Assembly (NCBI GenBank): GCA_025450255.1
Contig: JANWHV010000049.1
Span: 1-6,280, forward strand
Reading direction: 5' to 3'
Source of the DNA: Chloroflexota bacterium
GTDB lineage: Bacteria > Chloroflexota > UBA5177 > JANWHV01
DNA length: 6,280 nt
Made by a program: the position numbers and the translations under genes. Shown one piece after another: positions 1 to 5,631 of the stretch. The notes beneath the pieces were generated by a model. That model was not told the DNA's origin and made no database searches. It saw nothing but the letters and a program-made list of their open reading frames with translations. Each line of letters starts with the position of its first letter. Position 1 is the first letter of the stretch.

Positions 1-855
1 ATACTCTTGCTCGAGAACCTGCGCTTTCATGCCGAGGAGGAGGCGAACGACGAGCAGTTCGCCCGCGATCTGGCCCGCCTTGGCGACATATACGTAGACG
101 ACGCGTTTGGCGCGGCACATCGCGCCCATGCCTCGACCGAAGGCGTGACGCACTTTCTACCGTCGGTGGCGGGGCTGTTGATGCAGCGAGAGCTGGAAAT
201 GTTGGGCAGCCTGATCGAGGATCCGAAGCGGCCGGTCGCGGCGATCATTGGCGGCGCCAAGGTGTCCTCCAAGCTGGCAGTGCTCAAGAATCTTCTTGCC
301 TGGGTCGTTGTTCTGGTAATTGGCGGCGGCATGGCCGGCACATTTCTAAAGGCCGACGGGATCGAGATTGGCAATTCGCTGGTAGAGCCGGAGTTGCTCG
401 ACGAAGCCAGGTCAATTCAAGCCGAAGCGGCGCGCCGGAACGTCCAGCTTCTGCTTCCGACCGACGCGGTAATCGCGGATGCCGTGTCCGCCGGCGCTCG
501 GACCCGCGTGACGCCGATCGGCGAGGTACCGCCCGGATGGTACATTCTCGATATCGGCCCGGATAGCGTCCGGCATTTCGAAAAGGCCCTGGAGGCCTGT
601 CAGACCATCTTCTGGAACGGTCCGATGGGTGTGTTCGAGATGGAGCCATTCGCATCGGGCACGCGGGCGGTGGCCGTATTCCTGGCCAAAAGCAGCGCCA
701 CGACAATCGTCGGTGGAGGAGATTCGGTGGCCGCCGTCGAGAGCCAGGGGCTCGCCGGCAAGATGACGCACGTGTCTACCGGCGGTGGCGCCACGCTGGA
801 GTTTCTTGAAGGCAGAGTGCTTCCCGGCGTCGCGGCACTGGAGGATAGAGTATGA
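1..855 (+). CDS. pgk: Phosphoglycerate kinase, 5'-truncated by the window edge
   Basis: Cytoplasmic glycolytic enzyme that transfers phosphate between 1,3-bisphosphoglycerate and ADP, giving 3-phosphoglycerate and ATP. The frame is open from base 1 ([10 protein letters not shown]...), so the gene starts outside the window. About 284 codons are present of the usual 390-400, so roughly the first 110 residues are missing. Family marks seen in order are LLENLRFH, the [14 protein letters not shown] segment of the N-terminal domain, the [11 protein letters not shown] hinge region, [25 protein letters not shown], and the nucleotide-site [10 protein letters not shown] and [13 protein letters not shown] near the C-terminus. 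The stop overlaps the tpiA start by four bases (ATGA), so the two genes are translationally coupled. One oddity is at about bases 292-324, where the protein reads [13 protein letters not shown] although the family usually has charged residues (as in LLxKVDxLIIGGG). The identification is secure. Confidence 0.97.
   Translation: MLLLENLRFHAEEEANDEQFARDLARLGDIYVDDAFGAAHRAHASTEGVTHFLPSVAGLLMQRELEMLGSLIEDPKRPVAAIIGGAKVSSKLAVLKNLLAWVVVLVIGGGMAGTFLKADGIEIGNSLVEPELLDEARSIQAEAARRNVQLLLPTDAVIADAVSAGARTRVTPIGEVPPGWYILDIGPDSVRHFEKALEACQTIFWNGPMGVFEMEPFASGTRAVAVFLAKSSATTIVGGGDSVAAVESQGLAGKMTHVSTGGGATLEFLEGRVLPGVAALEDRV
840..844 (+). promoter_or_regulatory. Shine-Dalgarno of tpiA inside the end of pgk
   Basis: GGAGG lies in the last codons of pgk, seven bases before the ATG at 852. 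It supports that ATG as the tpiA start, even though it gives a protein with about 15 more N-terminal residues than typical TPI. Confidence 0.75.
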
Positions 856-1649
856 CGGCTTCGGCGCGGGCGGGCGCGGTCGCCGCGGGACGGCGCCAGA
901 TCGTGGCGGCCAATTGGAAGATGAATACGACCGCCACCGAGGCGCGCGTGTTGGCGGCGGAAATTGCCGAGGAGATAGCGCCATACGAAAGCGTCGAAGT
1001 GGTGATTTGCCCGCCGTCAATTTCGCTGTTCGTGGTCCGCGAAGCGCTTGGCGAGGCGATAGCGGTCGGCGCCCAGAACATACACTGGCGGGATTCAGGC
1101 GCGTTCACGGGCGAGGTTTCGCCCGCCATGCTGGTAGGGGTTTGCAGCCACGTGATTATCGGGCACTCCGAGCGCCGGCAACACTTCGGTGAAACCGACG
1201 AATCGGTCCATCGCAAAATACGCGCCGCGCTAGCCCATGGGCTTGTACCTATTCTGTGCGTTGGCGAAACACTCGCCCAGCGGGAAGCAGGACTTACGGC
1301 GAATCTGATCGGGCTCCAGGTACGGGGCGCCCTGCACGGGCTGTCGCCCGAGGAGTTGTCTGGAATCGTGCTGGCGTACGAGCCGGTATGGGCGATTGGG
1401 ACCGGGATAGCGGCCTCGGGACAGGATGCGAACACGGTCGCCATCGGTATTCGTCATGTTCTGCTCGACCTCGGAGGACCCACCGTTTCGAGCGCGGTGC
1501 GCATTCAGTACGGGGGCAGCGTGACCGCCGCGAACGCGCCGGAGTTTCTCAATCAGCCGGACATAGACGGTGCGCTCGTCGGCGGCGCGAGCCTCAAGCC
1601 AATCGAGTTCGCGGCAATCGTGAAGGTTGCCGCCGCCCACAAGGTCTGA
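852..1649 (+). CDS. tpiA: Triosephosphate isomerase
   Basis: Cytoplasmic (beta/alpha)8-barrel enzyme that interconverts dihydroxyacetone phosphate and glyceraldehyde 3-phosphate. It has 265 residues, slightly above the usual 250. Everything needed for catalysis is visible: N21 and K23 in AANWKMN, the catalytic H105 in IIGHSERR, the catalytic base E177 in [11 protein letters not shown] (which also begins the flexible loop 6), and the phosphate-binding YGGSV and GALVGGASL near the C-terminus. FTGEVSP (about 85-91) is also typical. The ATG overlaps the pgk stop and has GGAGG seven bases upstream, so the extra N-terminal stretch ([16 protein letters not shown]) is probably translated. It is rich in Ala, Gly and Arg and precedes the usual start of the barrel. 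The pgk-tpiA order is a common glycolytic operon. Confidence 0.97.
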   Translation: MTASARAGAVAAGRRQIVAANWKMNTTATEARVLAAEIAEEIAPYESVEVVICPPSISLFVVREALGEAIAVGAQNIHWRDSGAFTGEVSPAMLVGVCSHVIIGHSERRQHFGETDESVHRKIRAALAHGLVPILCVGETLAQREAGLTANLIGLQVRGALHGLSPEELSGIVLAYEPVWAIGTGIAASGQDANTVAIGIRHVLLDLGGPTVSSAVRIQYGGSVTAANAPEFLNQPDIDGALVGGASLKPIEFAAIVKVAAAHKV

Positions 1650-1670
1650 ATCGCACGAGGCGGGCTGGCG

Positions 1671-1700
1671 GCGAGGGAGGCCACAAGGGGCCTCACCCGC
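1671..1700. terminator. Imperfect hairpin between convergent tpiA and the ACAD-like gene
   Basis: GAGGCC (1677-1682) and GGCCTC (1689-1694) pair perfectly around a six-base loop. The stem can be extended by the outer GCG/CGC (1671-1673 and 1698-1700) across two mismatches. It lies 22 bases after the tpiA stop and directly abuts the stop of the minus-strand gene at 1701. There is no T-run on either side, so it is not a classical intrinsic terminator. A bidirectional 3'-end or stabilising hairpin is inferred from its position. Confidence 0.4.
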
Positions 1701-2816
1701 TTACATGCCGAGAATGATTGCCTCCCTGGCGGCGGGATTCACGGTCACCGTGAGGAAGAACGATGCCTCGCGAAGGCGCCGCTGTGCCGGATTGGAGCGC
1801 AGATGGGCGCGGCCGCCCTCAGCCGCGATGGCCGTCTCGGCGATGGTCAGCACGAGTCTGGATGTGGCGACACGCAGCGCCAGCAGGGCATCGAGCACCT
1901 GGACATCGCCCTGACTGGTCCGCGCGGCGAGCGCGAGCGCGTAAAAATCGCGGCGAGCCGTGTGAAGCGATTCTTCGAGCCGGTGGAATCGGTCGAGTTG
2001 CGGCGCTCTGCCCGACCGCTCCACGGCGGCGCGCATTCCATCAAGGCATGCCTGGCCAATGCCGAGCACGAACGCTACCGGATTGGCGAGCGCACCACCA
2101 TGCTGGGCTTGCCAGTAGCCCGCGCGGTCATCGCCAATCACCTGCTCTTGCGGCACGAACAGGTCTTCGCACGCCACGTGTACGGTCATTGAGGCGCGCA
2201 TCACCGCGAGATCCTGCGGCGGCCCGAAGCTCAGACCCACCGTTTCGCGGAAAGGCAGCCAGAAGAACAGCGGGCCGGCGTCTTTGTCGACCGCGCCCAA
2301 CGCGATATGGGTCATGAGACCGAATCCTGAAGCCCACGGCACCCTTCCGTCCAGGCGATAGCCGCCGTTCACCCTGGTCGCGCGCAGCATCGGCGGACCG
2401 GCCCGCCGCAACTGGGAGGCGCCGATGGCCGCGACGATCTCGCCCGACGCCAGGGCGGGCAGCAAGCTAGCCGCCACGGGCGAGCCGGCGGCGGCGATCG
2501 ACCCACAGACGCCTATGTGCTGGACCAGCAGGAACGCCGTCACAGCACAGTGGCGAGACAGAATCTCGGTGACCTGGAGCACGGTCAGCGCGTCGGCTTC
2601 CAGACCGCCCGCCTCCTGGGGCACGTTCAGGCCCAATAGACCTGCCCGCGCCAATGCGGTGAAATTATCACGTGGCGGGGCGTCCGCGATGTCCATGAGC
2701 TGAGCGCGGGGGGCTAGCTCGTCCGCGCCAACGCGCGAGGCGACGGCCAGAATTTCGTCAGAGCGCGTGGGATCCGCTTGTAGCACGAGGTTGGCTCGTT
2801 CATTGCGAGATGACAT
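1701..2816 (-). CDS. Acyl-CoA dehydrogenase-fold flavoprotein, catalytic Glu not seen
   Basis: The 371 residues have the acyl-CoA dehydrogenase layout. An N-terminal helical domain (about 15-120) includes ARAGLLGLNVPQEAGGL. A middle beta domain (about 125-230) has IGASQLRRAGPP, GGYRLDGRVPWASG and the MRASMTVHVACEDLFVP stretch. A C-terminal helical domain ends in EGGRAHLRSNPAQRRLREASFF. Members bind FAD and usually oxidise acyl-CoA thioesters at the alpha-beta bond. However, the C-terminal YEG-type glutamate is replaced by FFLTVTVNPAAREA. The alternative glutamate of the isovaleryl/long-chain group is also absent from the GALANPVAFVLGIGQACLDG helix. A dehydrogenase role is therefore doubtful. 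A flavin monooxygenase or hydroxylase of the DszC/HpaA-like branch, or an acyl-CoA binding relative, is as likely. The start is ATG at 2816 with only a weak GGGA upstream. It is a single gene with no beta-oxidation neighbours. Confidence 0.8.
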   Translation of the reverse strand: MSSRNERANLVLQADPTRSDEILAVASRVGADELAPRAQLMDIADAPPRDNFTALARAGLLGLNVPQEAGGLEADALTVLQVTEILSRHCAVTAFLLVQHIGVCGSIAAAGSPVAASLLPALASGEIVAAIGASQLRRAGPPMLRATRVNGGYRLDGRVPWASGFGLMTHIALGAVDKDAGPLFFWLPFRETVGLSFGPPQDLAVMRASMTVHVACEDLFVPQEQVIGDDRAGYWQAQHGGALANPVAFVLGIGQACLDGMRAAVERSGRAPQLDRFHRLEESLHTARRDFYALALAARTSQGDVQVLDALLALRVATSRLVLTIAETAIAAEGGRAHLRSNPAQRRLREASFFLTVTVNPAAREAIILGM

Positions 2817-2849
2817 GTAGCGTCCCGATGTACTTCAAAGTCCAGCCGT

Positions 2850-2879
2850 ACAGGTCCTGGCACGTCGCAGGCGTCCTGT
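2850..2879 (-). repeat. Nested inverted repeat in the leader of the ACAD-like gene
   Basis: ACAGG (2850-2854) pairs with CCTGT (2875-2879), and inside it CCTG (2856-2859) pairs with CAGG (2868-2871) around an eight-base loop. The arms are short and separated by small bulges. It lies 34-63 bases before the ATG at 2816 and could be an operator or a leader hairpin. There is no following T-run, so termination is unlikely. The role is unknown. Confidence 0.3.
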
Positions 2880-2894
2880 AAAGGCTACCATACC

Positions 2895-2940
2895 GCCATG
2901 CCGGGGCGACGGAGTGATGCGTACCGGCGTCCGGAATGGC
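2895..2940 (-). repeat. Inverted repeat just after the phosphoesterase stop codon
   Basis: GCCATGCCGG (2895-2904) and CCGGAATGGC (2931-2940) are complementary over ten positions with one mismatch, around a 26-base loop. The repeat begins three bases beyond the stop of the minus-strand phosphoesterase. It could form a 3'-end hairpin on that message. No T-run follows, so it is at best a Rho-independent-like or stabilising structure. Confidence 0.3.
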
Positions 2941-2943
2941 TCG

Positions 2944-3780
2944 TTAGCCGGAGCGGAGATCGAGCGGCGGCAATTGCTCGCGGAGCGGCAGCCAGTACAC
3001 AAAGCCGGGGCCGCCGAGATACATGCCGCCATCTACGTTCACGCAGCGTTCGTTACTGTAGATAAGTGGCCCAACGATTCTGGAGGGGTCGACGCCCGTG
3101 AGATAGGCAATCGGGGTATGTCCGTGGACAATTTGCCTGCCGCCGAAGCGCCTGAGCATATTGCGGGCCAGGGCGGCTCCCAGTGACTGGGAGTCCAGAA
3201 AAGAGCGTCGCTGCGCCGCCTCGCGCAGGAAACGGTCCCACGCCGTCAGGTCATCACTCTCCAATATCCTGCCGACGGCGCGATTCACATCGGCGATAGT
3301 CTTGCCCATGCGTTTATACAAGAGCGAATCAGGGTGCATGAGCAGCCGGTCTTCGACGATCGCCATGGCAGGCAACGATCGCAACCAGTCTACATGCTGA
3401 TTGGTCAGCATCTCAAGGTCGTATTTGTTGCCGCCGTTAAGCAGCCACAAGTCGCGAAAGCTGTAGCCTTCAAAGTCATTCGCGACCTGGTCGCCGAAGC
3501 GATGCACCGCGAGAAGCCCAGCTTCATGATTGCCCAGGAGCGCGGAAACCGCGCCGCCGGCGGCGCGGGCCTCGCGTTGCAAGCGCATAACCAAATCGAT
3601 CACGCCCGCGCCATCTGGGCCACGATCGCAAAAATCGCCGGTGAACCATAGAGCCGTGTCCTTGCCGGCCCAGGCGAGACTATTGTCCAGCAGCCGCTCG
3701 GCCCGCAACAGGCGCGTCAATTTTCCCAGGTGTCCGTGAATATCGCCAACAATGGCGACCTTGCGAGGCACCTCATTCAC
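2944..3780 (-). CDS. PPP-type metallophosphoesterase (Ser/Thr phosphatase or ApaH-like)
   Basis: Calcineurin-like dimetal phosphoesterase. Residues are numbered from the longer frame opening at GTG 3795. The metal-ligand motifs come in canonical order: GDIHGH (17-22), GDFCDRG (53-59), GNHE (88-91), a single His in LLMHPD (154) and VHGHTP (224-228). DRG and GNHE place it in the PPP group, with protein Ser/Thr phosphatases, Shewanella-like phosphatases, and Ap4A hydrolases such as ApaH and PrpE. The substrate cannot be chosen from sequence. No signal peptide or membrane segment is seen, so it should be cytoplasmic. Two GTG starts are possible. The one at 3795 has no Shine-Dalgarno, while the one at 3780 has GGAG at 3787-3790 with six-base spacing and also follows a possible promoter, so it is chosen here. 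The resulting protein is 278 residues. Usual members have HGG where this one has HPD. Confidence 0.88.
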   Translation of the reverse strand: MNEVPRKVAIVGDIHGHLGKLTRLLRAERLLDNSLAWAGKDTALWFTGDFCDRGPDGAGVIDLVMRLQREARAAGGAVSALLGNHEAGLLAVHRFGDQVANDFEGYSFRDLWLLNGGNKYDLEMLTNQHVDWLRSLPAMAIVEDRLLMHPDSLLYKRMGKTIADVNRAVGRILESDDLTAWDRFLREAAQRRSFLDSQSLGAALARNMLRRFGGRQIVHGHTPIAYLTGVDPSRIVGPLIYSNERCVNVDGGMYLGGPGFVYWLPLREQLPPLDLRSG

Positions 3781-3786
3781 GTCTTG

Positions 3787-3790
3787 CTCC
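3787..3790 (-). promoter_or_regulatory. Shine-Dalgarno that decides the phosphoesterase start
   Basis: On the minus strand GGAG is followed by six bases and then GTG at 3780. It lies inside the longer reading frame from GTG 3795, so it favours the shorter protein. Confidence 0.5.
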
Positions 3791-3801
3791 GACACAACAA
3801 C

Positions 3802-3810
3802 ACTGTAGCA
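3802..3810 (-). promoter_or_regulatory. Possible extended -10 promoter of the phosphoesterase gene
   Basis: The minus strand reads TGCTACAGT, that is, TGn before a four-of-six match to TATAAT. Initiation about seven bases on, near 3795, would give a short leader carrying the GGAG at 3787-3790. No convincing -35 element is seen 17 bases upstream. This is a weak prediction. Confidence 0.3.
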
Positions 3811-4081
3811 GACCCGCGTCCGCCGACCTGATGCGCCGCCCTATCACCTGTGTCGTCGATGCCATCTGGGCAACCGGTTTGTGCAAGCAGCCTCCGTGCT
3901 TCAGCTACACTAACCATATTCGCCGGGCATCGTACATCGCGTCGTGCCGGCGCGTGCTTAGCGATGTCGCGTCCGACGTATCCGTGCTCGCCGCCTCGAT
4001 GGCGAAATACCGGGGCAGGTGGAGACCTCGGCCACATATCGGCGCCTGAGGCGCGACCAGCGTAGAGGGGATCCGGCAAGC
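3811..4081. other. Divergent intergenic region without a supported gene
   Basis: This stretch separates the minus-strand phosphoesterase from the plus-strand HAD gene and must carry the promoter of the latter. Short open frames on both strands have low-complexity Arg/Pro/Ala composition and no recognisable motifs, so I do not call them. It holds two small inverted repeats. ACATCGC (3934-3940) pairs with GCGATGT (3961-3967) around 20 bases, and GCGCC (4042-4046) pairs with GGCGC (4050-4054) around three bases. TACACT (about 3906-3911) and CATATT (3915-3920) resemble -10 boxes but lack a -35 partner at normal spacing. Confidence 0.5.
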
Positions 4082-4780
4082 ATGACGACGGAACGGCGCG
4101 TGGCGGTAATCTGGGATCTTGACGGGACGCTGGCCGACACCGAGCAAGCCCACTTTCGCGCCTGGAAGGCTTTGCGCGGCAGGTTTGGCCGCGAGTTGAG
4201 CTGGGAGGATTTCAAGCCAACATTCGGCCTAGGCAAACAGCACATTCTACGCATGCTGATTTCGACCACGCTCAGCGACGATGAAATCGAGCAACTGAGC
4301 ATCGAGAAGGAAGCGGCATTCCGCGGCGAATCGGGTGGAGGTGTTGAAACGATGCCCGGCGCCCGAGCGCTCGCGCTTCATCTTAATCGGCTGGACATTC
4401 CGCAGGCTATCGGATCGTCCGCGCCGCCGGAGAACATCACGTTCGTGCTGGGCGCCCTGGATATGACATCATTGTTCCAGGTCACGGTATCGCGATGGGA
4501 GGTGGCGCACGGGAAGCCATTCCCGGATATATTTCTTCGCGCGGCGGAAAAGCTTGGCGTGTCCCCGAGCCAGTGCATCGTGATCGAGGACGCCCCCGCC
4601 GGCATCCAGGCCGCCCATGCCGGAGGCATGCGCTGTATTGCGCTGGCAAGTACCTGGCCAATGACAGCCTTGAGCGGCGCCGACTGTGTAGTCCGCGACC
4701 TGTCCGACGTGCTGTGGGGCCGAGATACCTGGCTGGCGTTCGCGGACGGAACATGGCAGCCACGCTCCACCGCCAACTGA
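4082..4780 (+). CDS. HAD-superfamily phosphatase/phosphomutase, beta-phosphoglucomutase-like
   Basis: A 232-residue HAD subfamily IA protein with a complete set of catalytic motifs: I, WDLDGTLADTE with nucleophile D12 and acid/base D14; II, IGSSAPPENI with S112/S113; III, K145 in HGKPFPDIF; IV, IEDAPAGIQAA with E169 and D170. The cap region after motif I (AHFRAWKAL, about 23-31) closely resembles the His/Trp cap segment of beta-phosphoglucomutase, which interconverts beta-glucose 1-phosphate and glucose 6-phosphate. A sugar-phosphate mutase or small-molecule phosphatase is therefore likely. There is no maltose or trehalose phosphorylase next to it to confirm the mutase role. The ATG at 4082 is chosen because the fold begins immediately after it. 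It has GAGGGG at 4065-4070, a somewhat long 11 bases upstream. An in-frame GTG at 4019 would add 21 Arg-rich residues not expected in the family. Confidence 0.88.
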   Translation: MTTERRVAVIWDLDGTLADTEQAHFRAWKALRGRFGRELSWEDFKPTFGLGKQHILRMLISTTLSDDEIEQLSIEKEAAFRGESGGGVETMPGARALALHLNRLDIPQAIGSSAPPENITFVLGALDMTSLFQVTVSRWEVAHGKPFPDIFLRAAEKLGVSPSQCIVIEDAPAGIQAAHAGGMRCIALASTWPMTALSGADCVVRDLSDVLWGRDTWLAFADGTWQPRSTAN

Positions 4781-4851
4781 ATGGTCCTGCCCTCGCCCTT
4801 GCGGTGACTGGCGGCACTACGGCGCGTTTTGATAAGCCCTTCAGGATGTGG

Positions 4852-5376
4852 CTAGTGAAGTCCGGCGTAGCTCGGCTGATGCAGGATCGTCAGGTCAGGC
4901 AACGGCCAGTAAGAGACCCAGGCGCGTCCAATAACGTTATCGCGCGGTAGCAGTCCCCATTCATGTGAATCGCTCGAATTGTTCCTGTTGTCGCCCATCA
5001 CGAAGAGTTTCCCCTTCGGCACGGTCACGTCGCAATAGGTACAGGGCGCGTATGTGGGTTCGGCCGCGATATAGGGCTCACTTATTTGGACCCCGTTCAC
5101 ATAGACGTGCTTGTTCTTGATGACGACGTGGTCGCCAGGAACGCCAATCACCCGTTTGATGTAGTCGAGCGTATGGTCCTCGGGAAAGACGAATACCACC
5201 ACGTCCCCGCGCTCCGGCGAGCGGAAACGATAGGTCAGCTTGTCGACTAAGATATATTCGCCGTTATGAAGCGTGGGCTCCATGCTCTGACCCTGCACGG
5301 TAAACGGCTGCAGCGACCAGCGCGCGGCAAGAAACAGGATCAGTGTGATCCCCAGCGTTTCAATCAACTCGACCAA
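4852..5376 (-). CDS. lepB: Signal peptidase I
   Basis: Membrane-anchored serine protease of family S26 that removes signal peptides from exported proteins. One transmembrane anchor (about 8-22, ITLILFLAARW) is followed by the catalytic domain facing outward. The Ser/Lys dyad is S31 in QGQSMEPTL and K74 in YIKRVIGVPGD. The conserved GDNRNNSSDSHEWG box is at 128-141, and GRAWVSYWP follows near the C-terminus. A Cys pair (C112, C115 in CTYC) lies just before VTVPKGKLFVMGD. The only permitted start codon is TTG at 5376, which has no Shine-Dalgarno. It would also omit the basic HRRKSRS segment just upstream that should hold the anchor in the correct orientation. The frame stays open to 5487 and includes a Pro-rich stretch, so the true protein is probably about 28 residues longer. 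The gene lies downstream of tRNA-Arg on the same strand and converges with the HAD gene. Confidence 0.95.
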   Translation of the reverse strand: MVELIETLGITLILFLAARWSLQPFTVQGQSMEPTLHNGEYILVDKLTYRFRSPERGDVVVFVFPEDHTLDYIKRVIGVPGDHVVIKNKHVYVNGVQISEPYIAAEPTYAPCTYCDVTVPKGKLFVMGDNRNNSSDSHEWGLLPRDNVIGRAWVSYWPLPDLTILHQPSYAGLH

Positions 5377-5466
5377 CGCGGACCGTGATTTACGGCGATG
5401 CCTCGCGGGAGGCTGAATCTGGCTCAGGTGCGGCGGGGGCGGGGGCGGGATGGATTCGATTATCAG

Positions 5467-5472
5467 CCTCCA
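5467..5472 (-). promoter_or_regulatory. Probable true Shine-Dalgarno of lepB, preceding a non-canonical start
   Basis: The minus strand reads TGGAGG here. In the lepB frame the next codons are CTG, ATA, ATC (5460-5458, spacing six), GAA, TCC, ATC. No ATG, GTG or TTG occurs between this site and the TTG at 5376. A start at ATC, ATA or CTG, or a sequence error that removed an ATG, would explain it. Confidence 0.45.
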
Positions 5473-5497
5473 GATCTCGATGGGTTAGCGCAGTCGA

Positions 5498-5513
5498 ATG
5501 CATCATGGCATTT
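5498..5513 (-). repeat. Small hairpin between tRNA-Arg and lepB
   Basis: AATGC (5498-5502) and GCATT (5509-5513) pair around six bases, just five bases after the tRNA CCA end in the direction of transcription. It might mark the 3' trailer of the tRNA precursor. It is too weak and lacks a T-run, so it is not called a terminator. Confidence 0.2.
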
Positions 5514-5517
5514 GGCG

Positions 5518-5594
5518 TGGCGCTCCGGGCAGGATTTGAACCCGCGACACCTGGTTCCGAAGACCAGTGCTCTAATCCACTGAGCTACCGGAGC
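5518..5594 (-). tRNA. tRNA-Arg (anticodon TCG), CCA encoded
   Basis: On the minus strand the sequence folds into a full cloverleaf. The acceptor stem is GCTCCGG with CCGGAGC, and the D arm is GCTC/GAGC. The anticodon stem CTGGT/ACCAG carries loop CTTCGGA, giving anticodon TCG at 5560-5558. The T arm is GCGGG-TTCAAAT-CCTGC with one G-U pair. The discriminator is G, followed by an encoded CCA (5520-5518). It would read CGA and, by wobble, CGG arginine codons. Without the CCA the gene spans 5521-5594. A good promoter lies immediately upstream, and lepB follows on the same strand about 50 bases beyond the 3' end. Confidence 0.97.
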
Positions 5595-5602
5595 ATGATG
5601 CA

Positions 5603-5631
5603 AGTATACTGGGCACGCCGCGTCGGGTCTA
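5603..5631 (-). promoter_or_regulatory. Sigma-70-type promoter of tRNA-Arg
   Basis: The minus strand has TAGACC (5631-5626; four of six to TTGACA), a 17-base spacer, and TATACT (5608-5603; five of six to TATAAT). The first base of the mature tRNA is nine bases beyond the -10, so the expected start point gives a leader of only two or three bases. A primary promoter for the tRNA, and probably for lepB by read-through, is inferred. Confidence 0.65.

Noticed and set aside
1763..2317. Long plus-strand open frame (184 codons) opposite the ACAD-like gene
   Set aside because: It is antisense to a gene with a clear family signature, and its Arg/Ala/Pro-rich product has no motif. It is a GC-driven shadow frame.
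3777..4079. Minus-strand open frame of 100 codons in the phosphoesterase-HAD gap
   Set aside because: It overlaps the start of the phosphoesterase in another frame, begins at TTG without a Shine-Dalgarno, and its product has low-complexity composition with no recognisable domain.
4019..4081. N-terminal extension of the HAD protein from GTG 4019
   Set aside because: The 21 added residues are Arg-rich and not expected before the first strand. The ATG at 4082 directly precedes the HAD fold and has a purine-rich GAGGGG upstream.
4781..4851. Terminator between the convergent HAD and lepB genes
   Set aside because: TCCTG/CAGGA repeats exist but are over 50 bases apart. The TTTT at 4827-4830 is not preceded by a convincing stem on either strand.
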